Position numbers and translations under genes: made by a program
Notes under the pieces: model-generated
The model's database searches: none
What the model was told of the DNA's origin: nothing
What the model saw: the letters and a program-made list of their open reading frames with translations, nothing else
NCBI RefSeq assembly: GCF_025791835.1
Contig: NZ_JAOXLP010000061.1
Span: forward strand, 1 to 13,813
From: Roseomonas xinghualingensis
Lineage (GTDB): Bacteria > Pseudomonadota > Alphaproteobacteria > Acetobacterales > Acetobacteraceae
Direction: 5' to 3'
DNA: 13,813 nt
Shown here: positions 1-6,432 of the stretch, piece by piece
How positions within the stretch are numbered: the stretch's first letter is position 1
Layout of the letters: every line of letters starts with the position of its first letter

Positions 1-2
1 GA

Positions 3-242
3 ATGGTCAAGCGACGCAAACAGGAAGAGATCGCCGGGGTTCTCGAATTCGCGGGGCACTCCCCCGACGACGCGGTCTTCAAGGAATGGATGGAGGATCA
101 CCGGTCCCGGAATGGTGGCAAGCTCCGGGTGAGCAAGGGCGCCACGGGCGTTCGGGTCATGTTCAGCAAAGAGGCTGACATGGCTTTCTGGAAGGAGCGC
201 TCCGAGATGGAGGCGAAAGGCCGAAAGCCTCACGCTGCCTGA
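3..242 (+). CDS. Small hypothetical protein, 79 aa
   Basis: I do not recognise this protein. It is short, hydrophilic and rich in Lys, Arg and Glu, with no signal peptide or membrane segment. Its middle has a Gly-Lys-Leu-Arg-Val stretch, and the C-terminal third (MAFWKERSEMEAKGRK) looks like a charged amphipathic helix. The ATG lies two bases from the window edge, so no ribosome binding site can be checked and the true start may lie outside. The composition would fit a small DNA-associated or plasmid accessory protein, but nothing in the sequence proves that. It ends 28 bases before the helicase relic on the same strand. It could also be a chance ORF in GC-rich DNA; the ordinary-looking amino acid mix favours a real gene. 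Confidence 0.45.
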   Translation: MVKRRKQEEIAGVLEFAGHSPDDAVFKEWMEDHRSRNGGKLRVSKGATGVRVMFSKEADMAFWKERSEMEAKGRKPHAA

Positions 243-270
243 GGCGGGGCAGCACCTCCTGGCCCCGAGG

Positions 271-663
271 GTGGACGTGCCGCTGATGCACGCCCTCCTC
301 AAGGTGCGGCTGACTGAGGTGTCCCACCAGGCCGCCCAAACCCAAGTCATCGCCATCGCCCACCGGCTCAACCAGGGCCAGATGCCCGAGCTCCGGCAGG
401 GCAAGGGCTTGGACTTCTACCCCGTCGAGGCCGCAGACCCGAGGAGGGCGCGCGCAAGCTCCTGGCCGTGGTCCGGGGGAGAGAAGAATCCCGACTCAGT
501 TCGGGCTGGAGCCCGCCCGGGATGTGCAGGTGCTGTGTCCGATAAACCGGGCGGCCTCGGTGCACGGTCACTCAACATCGAACTGCAACAGGCGATGAAC
601 CTACCCGGCGAGTTCCGGGTGGAGCGCTTCGGCTGGACCTTCTGCCCCGGCGACAAGGTCACT
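271..663 (+). pseudogene. RecD2-type helicase relic (frameshifted, internal deletion)
   Basis: Conserved blocks of the RecD2/RecD-like SF1 DNA helicase family can be read in order but in changing frames. The first block, VDVPLMHALLK (from 271), is the segment that follows the Walker B region. It runs straight into VRLTEVSHQAA and AHRLNQGQMPEL, so the roughly 30 or more residues normally between them (including the GDVDQLPSVGPG block) are missing. The frame then shifts near 440 (EEGARKLLAVV), again between about 470 and 488 (IPTQFGLEPARDVQVLCPINR), and again near 551 (GLGARSLNIELQQAMN, then FGWTFCPGDKV). Family similarity stops after DKV, just before an in-frame TAG. Neither the N-terminal Walker A region nor the C-terminus is present. 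One 138-codon frame spans the region without a stop and could be miscalled as a hypothetical gene. The family assignment is from recalled motifs, not a search. Confidence 0.8.
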
Positions 664-820
664 TCACCCCTCCGTCGCAGTGGGTAGAGGTCTGAGTTTG
701 GCCGATAGCCGCCTGTCTGCTCTCCGACATAGCAGGAGGAAAAGCAGACGTAATTTTGTGATTACAGCCCTATGTCAGCCTGTTCCGGCGGCAGCCTGAA
801 GGGCCTGGGGGCGGCCGTTG

Positions 821-890
821 GTCGACCGGCGTGTCGTGCCAGCTTCGGCGTAATCTCTTCCCACGTGCCGGGCCCCACCGGCCGGTCGAC
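821..890. repeat. 10-bp inverted repeat, 50-nt spacer
   Basis: GTCGACCGGC at 821-830 is exactly matched by its reverse complement GCCGGTCGAC at 881-890. It lies just beyond the stop of the leftward hydrolase gene (899), in a 235-bp stretch (664-898) where I see no convincing gene. It could act as a weak transcript end for the leftward operon, but the spacer is long and there is no T tract. GC-rich composition makes a chance occurrence possible. Confidence 0.3.
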
Positions 891-898
891 TACAGCGG

Positions 899-2089
899 CT
901 ATTTCGGTGGGAAGCGCCTCCTGAGCCAGGAGACGGCAAGCCGGTTCAGTTCCTCCGGCTTCTCTTCGGGCGTCCAGTGCCAACAGTCCGCAATGGTGTG
1001 CTTCTCGAGGTCCGGCACATAGGCGTTCATACCGTCCGCCATGCTCGGCCTGAGAACCACATCATGGGCAGCCGACACCATCAGGGATGGCACGCGAACG
1101 GTCTGATCGACACCGAGACCTGCCTTCCAGTTCCTCGACAGGTTGCGGTACCAGTTGATGGCGGGAGTGAAGCCGGTGCGCTCGAAGTTGCTGGCGTAGA
1201 AATCCAGCTCCTGCGCGGTCAGCACGTCCTCTCCCGGAAGTCTCTCTGGCAGCGGCTTGCCGTAGTACCCCATGTTCGCCACCTGCGGCGGCAGTTTGTT
1301 CCAGTCCGCAGATGTGATGAGACCCTTGCGGTATGCGTTCCGCAGCGCACCGCGCGGATCCCGGTCCATCGCATTGTCGGCTACTCTGCCATCCTGGAAC
1401 ATCAGGACGTACATGTCTTGGCTGTAGACTTGGCGCATCTGGGAGACTGGGTCGACCTTTGGATCAGCAGCGAAGGTCTGGCCTTGGGGCTGAGCGGCCT
1501 CGACGAGGTCGGGGTGCAGCCACAGCATCCAGTGCGGGATGTGCGGCGTGTTGACCCCGATCACGCCAGCAACGCGTCCGGCATGGAGAAGCGCCATCTG
1601 CCAGGCAAGCAGTCCTCCCCAGTCGTGCCCCATAAAGATCGCCTTCTCGATGCCCAGCGTGTCGAGCAGGCCGACGAGGTCTCCCGTCAGATGAGCGATG
1701 TCGTAATCCTCCATCGCCTTTGGGGCGTCGCTTCTCCCGTAGCCGCGCAGATCGGGAACGATGACGCGGTAACCCGCCGCAGCAAGGGCCGGGATCTGAT
1801 GACGCCACGTGAACGCCAGCCCCGGAAAACCATGCAGCAGAACGACGGCCGGGCCGGAGCCCGCCTCGTGGACGGCCAGGTTGATGTTGTTGGTCTTGAC
1901 CATGCGCATGCCCGGCATGGCCGCCCCTTGCGCGGAGGCGGGCAGGACGGAGGTCACGGCGGCCGCGACAGAGCCGACGAGCAATGCTCTACGGGAAAGG
2001 CAGGCTGTGCCTTTTCTGTCATCAGGATTGGCTGCGATGAGCCGGACGCCGTTCTCAGCGCCACCGACAGGAAGCGGACCCGTGTACAT
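899..2089 (-). CDS. Tat-exported alpha/beta hydrolase, epoxide hydrolase-like
   Basis: This is an alpha/beta-hydrolase of about 396 aa with epoxide hydrolase features. Visible motifs are the oxyanion motif HGFP (86-89), the nucleophile Asp156 in GHDWGG, Asp343 in the HDVVL loop and His371 in WHWTPEEKP. Two lid tyrosines typical of epoxide hydrolases may be Tyr227 (before MFQ) and Tyr314 (in NWYR). An Asp nucleophile rather than Ser argues for an epoxide or halide-type substrate over an ordinary ester. The N-terminus carries a twin-arginine signal: SRRALL (32-37), a hydrophobic stretch and an Ala-Ser-Ala cleavage site near 51-53, so the enzyme should be folded before export to the periplasm. 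I chose ATG 2089, which overlaps the upstream stop as TGATG and has GGAGG 7 nt before it; GTG 2092 is the alternative. It is translationally coupled to the oxidoreductase gene. The substrate is unknown. Confidence 0.88.
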   Translation of the reverse strand: MYTGPLPVGGAENGVRLIAANPDDRKGTACLSRRALLVGSVAAAVTSVLPASAQGAAMPGMRMVKTNNINLAVHEAGSGPAVVLLHGFPGLAFTWRHQIPALAAAGYRVIVPDLRGYGRSDAPKAMEDYDIAHLTGDLVGLLDTLGIEKAIFMGHDWGGLLAWQMALLHAGRVAGVIGVNTPHIPHWMLWLHPDLVEAAQPQGQTFAADPKVDPVSQMRQVYSQDMYVLMFQDGRVADNAMDRDPRGALRNAYRKGLITSADWNKLPPQVANMGYYGKPLPERLPGEDVLTAQELDFYASNFERTGFTPAINWYRNLSRNWKAGLGVDQTVRVPSLMVSAAHDVVLRPSMADGMNAYVPDLEKHTIADCWHWTPEEKPEELNRLAVSWLRRRFPPK

Positions 2090-3096
2090 CACCGTGCCTC
2101 CAGCGTCAGGATCTCGCCGCCGGTCTGCTTGAGCCGCGTGAAGTAAGCGGTGGGGTGGAGCAGCTGGTAGGGGAAGTAGAGGCCAGCAGGCGTCGCGGGG
2201 TGACCGTCGAGGCCAAGGAGGCGCTCGAGGATCATGGCGACCCCGAGGCCGGTCAACGGTGCCGAACCCTCGCGATGAACGACCGCATGGCGGGTGCGGA
2301 GCGCCCGGCCCGCATGATCCTGCCCGGCGAGTTCAATGACGATTTCCGTTGACATCGGCTCGCCGCGGCGGCGGCTGGAGCTGACGCCAGTCGCGATGTT
2401 GAACTGGACGTTCGGCGCGCCGGTCACCGTCGCCAAGCCCGCGACGTCGATGGACGAAAAACCGGAGGCCTCCATCCTGGTGCCGTCGACGGCATGGAAT
2501 GTAGCCTTGGCATCCTCACCGGCGCGCCAGATGTAGCGGCCCTCGCGACGCGTCAGCGCCGCGGGCAAGGTCCTGTTCAGCCGCTCGAAGTCCTCGGCCA
2601 CCGCCGGGCCGCCGGTGTCCTGCTCATCAACCAGCGCACCAATGGCGATGTCGTCGACCCGGCCGAAAGCCTTGGCGAACTCAAGCGTGGGAACCGTCGT
2701 GGCGCCGACTAGCCATTCGTAGCCGAGGACGAGCGGCGCGGCGCCCGGCTTGTGCATGAAGGCCGCGATCTCAGGGGCGATCTCGTAGATGCCGGAAGAG
2801 ATGCTGAGGTGTGGGACCCCACTGGCCTGCGCGAAGCGGAGCCCGGCGAGGCTCTCGTCTGAAAACAGGACGGCGACGGCACTGACCGGACGGCCGCCAA
2901 GGCCGAGATCGGCGTCGGCTAGCTCAAGCGCCGCGCCTTCTGCGTTGTCGATCCGGGCCGCGGCTTCCTGAGCCTTGGTGAGGTCGCGGCCGCCAATCAG
3001 CAACGGCAGACCGGGGTGGGCGGCGTGCAGGAACCGTGTTGTCCAGCGTCCGATGGCGCCGGAGCCGCCCATGAGCAGAATGGGAGCCGATGACAT
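2089..3096 (-). CDS. NAD(P)-binding oxidoreductase, saccharopine dehydrogenase-like
   Basis: This protein of about 335 aa starts with a Rossmann nucleotide-binding fold: a beta strand ending in GGSGAIG (10-16), then helix and strand to IGGRD, where the GRD end of the second strand resembles NADP-binding members of the saccharopine dehydrogenase-like group. The rest is an alpha/beta substrate domain with no catalytic motif I can assign, so the reaction is open. No signal peptide or membrane segment is seen, so it is probably cytoplasmic, unlike its Tat-exported operon partner. I chose ATG 3096 because AAGGAGG lies 7 nt before it; the in-frame TTG at 3102 would sit almost on top of that ribosome binding site. 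The gene is first in a two-gene leftward operon and is divergent from a TetR gene. Operator-like repeats lie between them, so it is probably repressed by that regulator. Confidence 0.82.
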   Translation of the reverse strand: MSSAPILLMGGSGAIGRWTTRFLHAAHPGLPLLIGGRDLTKAQEAAARIDNAEGAALELADADLGLGGRPVSAVAVLFSDESLAGLRFAQASGVPHLSISSGIYEIAPEIAAFMHKPGAAPLVLGYEWLVGATTVPTLEFAKAFGRVDDIAIGALVDEQDTGGPAVAEDFERLNRTLPAALTRREGRYIWRAGEDAKATFHAVDGTRMEASGFSSIDVAGLATVTGAPNVQFNIATGVSSSRRRGEPMSTEIVIELAGQDHAGRALRTRHAVVHREGSAPLTGLGVAMILERLLGLDGHPATPAGLYFPYQLLHPTAYFTRLKQTGGEILTLEAR

Positions 3097-3125
3097 TGCC
3101 AAGCCTCCTTGCCTGGAGCTAGTAA

Positions 3126-3169
3126 CCTACTTTTAGTAGGAAACCTAACGTGGCTACCGTTGGTAGGTT
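3126..3169. promoter_or_regulatory. Putative TetR operator cluster
   Basis: Two short palindromes lie in the divergent intergenic region: CCTAC-TTTTA-GTAGG (3126-3140) and CTACC-GTT-GGTAG (3154-3166). Their outer arms also pair with each other, AACCTAC (3124-3130) with GTAGGTT (3163-3169), and a direct AACCTA copy sits at 3142-3147. Nested GTAGG/CCTAC repeats between a tetR gene and its divergent neighbour are the usual arrangement for an autoregulated operator. Binding itself is inferred. Confidence 0.6.
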
Positions 3170-3188
3170 CCGCAAGGCAGGCAATGGC

Positions 3189-3806
3189 GTGAAAAAGAAT
3201 GCGCAGGAGGATGACGAGCAGGTGACGCCGCGCAGGCTCTCAAAGGCCGAGCGACGGCGCCAACTGCTTGATACGGCGCTCCTGATCGTGCGGGAGGAGG
3301 GCGCGGATCGCCTGACCCTGGGGCACTTGGCTGCGCGCGCCGGTGTCTCCAAGCCGGTGGCCTATGATCACTTCGGCACGCGGTCGGGCCTGCTGATCGA
3401 GGTCTACAGGTGGATCGACATGGAGCGGGTGAACGCGTTCCGGGAGGCGATGACCACCGGTGAACGGAGCCTCGAGGAGTGCTCCAGGGTCCTGGCCGCC
3501 GCCTACATCCACTGTGCCGCTGACAAGACCGACGAGTTCCACGCTGTGGGCGCCGCTCTGGCGGGCAGCGAGGAGAAAGCCAGGGTTTTCCAGGAGCTGC
3601 TCGATAATTCTGTGCAGATGTTCGTGTCGGTGTTGAAGCCTCACAGCACCTTATCGGCAGCCGAGCTGGAGCGGCGCTGCATTGGCTTAGTCGGCGCGGG
3701 CGAGGCGCTTTCGGCCGCCCTAGTGCGCGGCAGCTTCAACGAGACCGAAGCCGCCGGAGTTTTCGCGTCGTTGATCCAGGGTGGTTTGCGCTCACCTCCA
3801 CGGTGA
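3189..3806 (+). CDS. TetR/AcrR family transcriptional regulator
   Basis: This is a TetR-type repressor of about 205 aa. The N-terminal DNA-binding domain begins at about residue 20 (AERRRQLLDTAL), with the helix-turn-helix at about 43-62 (LTLGHLAARAGVSKPVAYDHF), ending in the characteristic Tyr-Asp-His-Phe. The C-terminal helical ligand domain has no residues that reveal the effector. The frame is open back to GTG 3150, but that start lies inside the palindromes at 3126-3169. GTG 3189 has an AAGG-rich site (AAGGCAGG) at suitable spacing and gives a more usual N-terminus, so I prefer it. The gene is divergent from the oxidoreductase/hydrolase operon, whose expression it most likely controls together with its own. 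The IS110 remnant begins immediately downstream. Confidence 0.85.
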   Translation: MKKNAQEDDEQVTPRRLSKAERRRQLLDTALLIVREEGADRLTLGHLAARAGVSKPVAYDHFGTRSGLLIEVYRWIDMERVNAFREAMTTGERSLEECSRVLAAAYIHCAADKTDEFHAVGAALAGSEEKARVFQELLDNSVQMFVSVLKPHSTLSAAELERRCIGLVGAGEALSAALVRGSFNETEAAGVFASLIQGGLRSPPR

Positions 3807-3853
3807 CTGGATCATTCCGCCGAGCGTGCGTCATCTAGACCAGATGTCCGTCT

Positions 3854-3918
3854 GAGGCGGGGGTGGCCCGCCTCGAACTGTGCAGGAATGACGAGGGTTG
3901 CGCCGGGTGTGCCGGCGC
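3854..3918 (+). ncRNA. Possible IS110 bridge-RNA leader (two stem-loops)
   Basis: Two perfect stem-loops occur in the leader upstream of the IS110 transposase start: GAGGCGGG/CCCGCCTC (3854-3861 with 3867-3874, 5-nt loop) and GCGCCGG/CCGGCGC (3900-3906 with 3912-3918, 5-nt loop). IS110-group elements are known to encode a structured bridge RNA in the noncoding left end before the transposase. Position and structure fit, but I cannot identify target- or donor-binding loops, and the true RNA ends are unknown. It could be only GC-rich hairpins. Confidence 0.3.
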
Positions 3919-3943
3919 CTTGCCTCAGCACAGGAGACGGGCC

Positions 3944-4205
3944 GTGGGAGATCCTATCACCTTTGTCGGGCTGGACGTGCACAAGGCGACGATCGCCGTC
4001 TGTGTCGCGGAGGCCGGTCGGAACGGCGAGGTACGGTTCGTGGGGGAGATCCCGAACGAGCCGGCAGCGCTGGACAAGTTGGCAGTCCGGCTCGGCCGGG
4101 GCGGTCGGACCTTGCGCTTTGCCTACGAGGCCGGTCCTTGTGGCTACGGGGTGTATCGACACCTGCGCGACCGCGGCCATGACTGCGTGGTGGTCGCGCC
4201 GAGCG
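3944..4205 (+). pseudogene. IS110-family transposase, N-terminal fragment
   Basis: The reading frame from GTG 3944 has AGGAG 7 nt upstream. It begins with the family's RuvC-like DEDD domain: ITFVGLDVHK with catalytic Asp11, then FAYEAGPCGYG with the second acidic residue Glu62, then GHDCVVVAPS. Similarity ends at about Ser87 (codon 4202-4204). The remaining DEDD acidic residues and the C-terminal serine-containing transposase domain are gone. The frame stays open to 4411, but from there it only reads the antisense of the MFS gene, so those codons are not transposase. The intact start region and good codons suggest the truncation is fairly recent. It is non-functional as a transposase. Confidence 0.85.
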
Positions 4206-5223
4206 GGAACCAGCCGATCCCGAATAGCCCCAGCACGACGAGGATTGCGGCGATCACCGGTAGCGGGGCGCCTGTCGGCATAACGGCGAGAGCTGCAGCG
4301 GCCGCGGCTCCGAGCAAAGAGACGATGCCAAAGGACTGGACCCGGCGCTCCGGCCGGAGGCGGTCGCTGAGCCAGGGTAGCAGCACCCGTCCGGGGATGC
4401 CGACGAGCTGAACCCCGGCGAAGAGCGACGCCGCGGTCACCAGTCCCAGCCCGAGCCCCTCCGCCATGAAGCCGATGACGTGCGCGGTCAGGGTGAACTG
4501 GAAGGCCGACATGGTGATGCCGAGCCGCAACACGGGCCAGAAGCTCGGCTCCTGGCCCATGGCGCGGATGAGGGCTCGCAGCGGAAGGGGCTGATCGGCC
4601 TTCCCGGCAACCTCGCCGCCCTCGCGATACAAGCCCCAGAACAGCAAGGCGCCGAGCAGCGAGGCACCCGCGCCCGCCCAGGCGGCGGCATGCCAGCCAT
4701 GGCGGATGGCGAGGAGGGGCAACAGGGCTGCAGCGACCATCGTGCCGAAGGGCACCGCAGCCTGCCGGAAGCCCGTGGCGAGGCCACGGTGGCGGGGCGG
4801 GAACCAACGCATGATCGCCCGCGTGCCGCCGGGCTGCACGGCCGCGTAGGTGGCGCCGAGGAAGGCCATGCAGAGCAGGAGGGCTGGCAGGCCGTCCGCG
4901 AAGGCCGCTGCGGCCGCCATGGCCAGCGCCATGCCGAGCATCGCAAGCCCCACAACCCTGCGCTCCCCGTGCCGGTCGATCACGCGGCCCAGGGCGAACA
5001 TCGTGGCGATCTGCGCTCCGTTCATCACGGTGACGGCCAGCGAGGCCGAGGCGAGGGAGACGCCGAAGGCGTCGCGCCAGAACGGCACGAGGACGTACAC
5101 GCCCTGGGCCACGACGGACCCCGCCGCCTGGGTCGCGACGGCCACGGCTAGGACGGCCCAGATGTAGGGGCGGGGCGCCGCCTCAGCGAGGGTTGGCGCG
5201 GCGGCGGCGGGCGATGGCGCCAT
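4144..5223 (-). CDS. MFS transporter, C-terminally truncated by IS110 junction
   Basis: This is a major facilitator superfamily permease. After a short Ala/Pro-rich N-terminus, hydrophobic segments begin at about residue 21. The loop 2-3 signature is GRVIDRHGERR (79-89). A central hydrophilic loop (about 200-225) separates the two halves. About ten membrane segments remain, the last ending in LGLFGIGW (331-338). The final 20 or so residues after about residue 338-340 are read from the antisense of the IS110 transposase. The last two helices of the 12-helix fold are therefore missing, and an MFS protein without them is probably inactive. The family usually runs near 400 aa; this has 359 including the foreign tail. 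The gene is divergent from a LysR regulator (100-bp gap), its probable controller. The substrate is unknown; efflux or uptake of small organic anions are both possible. Confidence 0.8.
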   Translation of the reverse strand: MAPSPAAAAPTLAEAAPRPYIWAVLAVAVATQAAGSVVAQGVYVLVPFWRDAFGVSLASASLAVTVMNGAQIATMFALGRVIDRHGERRVVGLAMLGMALAMAAAAAFADGLPALLLCMAFLGATYAAVQPGGTRAIMRWFPPRHRGLATGFRQAAVPFGTMVAAALLPLLAIRHGWHAAAWAGAGASLLGALLFWGLYREGGEVAGKADQPLPLRALIRAMGQEPSFWPVLRLGITMSAFQFTLTAHVIGFMAEGLGLGLVTAASLFAGVQLVGIPGRVLLPWLSDRLRPERRVQSFGIVSLLGAAAAAALAVMPTGAPLPVIAAILVVLGLFGIGWFPLGATTTQSWPRSRRCRYTP

Positions 5224-5324
5224 GGGAGCGGCTCCGAGGTTGCCCGCCGAGTGAAAGCGCTGTCCGGCGGAACGGAAACCGCAGGCTTGTATGTCTCAGT
5301 GATTAGCGGCTGTTATGACCGACG
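5224..5324. promoter_or_regulatory. Divergent MFS/LysR control region
   Basis: This 101-bp gap must hold the promoters of both the leftward transporter and the rightward LysR gene. I looked for the T-N11-A dyad expected for a LysR site and found no convincing palindrome, unlike the comparable region near 7289. The regulatory role is inferred only from gene layout. Confidence 0.35.
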
Positions 5325-6170
5325 ATGCGTCCGCTCGATCCCGAGGCGGTCGAGGCCTTCGTCCTCGTCGCCGACCTCCGCTCTTTCACCCGCGCGGCGG
5401 GCGTCCTGAACACCACCCAGGCTGCCGTGTCCTTGCGCCTGCGGCGGCTCGAGGAACGACTGGGCCAGCGTCTGCTGGAACGGACGCCGCGCCAGGTACG
5501 ACTGTCGGCCGCGGGCGAACGCTTCCTCGGCCCAGCCCGCGACCTTATCGCCGCCGGGCGGCGGGCATGCGAAGCCTTCGAAGAGGGACCGGCCCGCCTG
5601 GCGGTGGGTGTGACGCATCACCTCGTCGGTCCCGACCTGCCGCGCCTCCTCCAGCGCATCGCCGAGCGTGATGCGGGCGTGACGCTCCACCTGCGGACCG
5701 GCGGCACGCGGGACCTGCTCGAACGCTACGATGCGGGCGAACTGGATGCCGTGGTCGTGCTCCGGCACGACGAGAGTCGGCGGGGTGGCGAGGTATTGCT
5801 GACCGAAGGCTTCGGCTGGTTCTCAGCGCCCGACTTTGCCCTGGCATCCGGTTCACCACTGCCGCTTGCCGTGCAGCCCGAGCCTTGCAACCTGAGAGCC
5901 ATGGCTCTCCGTGGGCTCGGCGCGGCGGGGATACCGTGGCGGGAGGCGTTCGTCGGCACCGGCGCGGCGGCGGTCGGGGCCGCCGCTGTCGCGGGGCTGG
6001 CGGTCGCGCCGCTTGCACGGAGGGCCGCCCCAGTCGGGACGGTGGAAGTTGGGGAGGGCATGGGCCTCCCACCATTGCCGGGCCGTGACGCGGTGCTGCA
6101 CTCGGACGTCGCCGGGGACCGCGCCGCGGCCGCACTGCGGCGTGTGGCCGGTGCCTTTCGGGCTATGTGA
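5325..6170 (+). CDS. LysR family transcriptional regulator (copy 1)
   Basis: This is a LysR-type regulator of 281 aa. The N-terminal winged helix-turn-helix (about 6-65) has the standard SFTRAAGVLNTTQAAVSLRLRRLE core at 20-43, followed by the wing ERTPRQVRLSAAG. The C-terminal periplasmic-binding-like effector domain is somewhat short (about 190 aa) and has FGWFSAP, EPC-x-x-R-x-MA, AAGIPW and GLPPLP blocks, all shared with the LysR gene at 6433-7290. It starts at ATG 5325; no strong ribosome binding site is visible. It is divergent from the truncated MFS gene, so its natural target may now be broken. After the stop there is only a tiny GGGG-CCT-CCCC hairpin without a T tract. Confidence 0.88.
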   Translation: MRPLDPEAVEAFVLVADLRSFTRAAGVLNTTQAAVSLRLRRLEERLGQRLLERTPRQVRLSAAGERFLGPARDLIAAGRRACEAFEEGPARLAVGVTHHLVGPDLPRLLQRIAERDAGVTLHLRTGGTRDLLERYDAGELDAVVVLRHDESRRGGEVLLTEGFGWFSAPDFALASGSPLPLAVQPEPCNLRAMALRGLGAAGIPWREAFVGTGAAAVGAAAVAGLAVAPLARRAAPVGTVEVGEGMGLPPLPGRDAVLHSDVAGDRAAAALRRVAGAFRAM

Positions 6171-6247
6171 GGGGCCTCCCCGCAGAAACGACCAAGTCGC
6201 CAGGGCTGCAAACCATCCAACCCAGTCACTGGACGTCTGGCAAACGG

Positions 6248-6370
6248 TGTCCGCTTACGGGTCACAGGCGGGGCCATCCCATGACCGACCAGGACGCTCA
6301 GCCAACGGGTGAAGCTGGCCGTAAGCGGAACGGCCGCCTTCGAGTGGAGCATCTAGGAAAGCGGCCGTCT
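6248..6370. repeat. Dispersed intergenic repeat, copy A
   Basis: This lies in the 262-bp gap between the two convergent LysR genes, which holds no gene that I can support. It begins TGTCCGCTTACGGG and ends near AAAGCGGCCG, so its ends are imperfect inverted repeats. Its internal block at 6297-6323 matches copy B (7875-7901) at 22 of 27 positions by my count. The block sits at nearly the same distance from the left end in both copies (49 and 50 nt). Confidence 0.6.
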
Positions 6371-6432
6371 GGGGATGTGCGGTCCTAGGCCCCTGCCGAA
6401 CCCTCTCGGACCTACGATGCGTCGATCGTCTT

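Larger units (their letters stand above)
3812..4205 (+). mobile_element. IS110-family element remnant (5' part only)
   Basis: A 5' leader and the first 87 or so codons of an IS110-family transposase remain; the rest of the element is absent. The right boundary is set by where transposase similarity stops (about 4204), exactly where MFS transporter similarity begins on the other strand. The left boundary is uncertain: IS110 elements generally lack terminal inverted repeats, and I can only place it between the tetR stop at 3806 and the hairpin at 3854. No intact partner copy is in the window. Without the rest of the transposase it cannot move on its own. Confidence 0.7.

Noticed and set aside
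271..687. TraA/relaxase-type helicase as source of the relic
   Set aside because: The blocks read as RecD2-type (RLTEV...QAA, AHR-N-x-G-x-MPEL, CP-x-NR, GLGARSLN); no relaxase motif is present.
977..2146. 389-codon open frame on the + strand
   Set aside because: It is the antisense of the hydrolase gene, has no family features, and runs past both ends of a gene with clear catalytic motifs; long antisense frames are common in GC-rich DNA.
4205..4411. Continuation of the transposase frame past 4205
   Set aside because: Transposase similarity ends at about 4204; the later codons are antisense of the MFS transporter, so this is not a genuine fusion protein.
3812..4807. 331-codon open frame on the - strand
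   Set aside because: It overlaps the MFS gene in another frame and the IS110 remnant in antisense; Arg/Pro/Ala-rich translation typical of a shadow frame.
5224..5324. LysR operator in front of copy 1
   Set aside because: Short partial symmetries (for example CAG...CTG near 5300) are no better than expected by chance.
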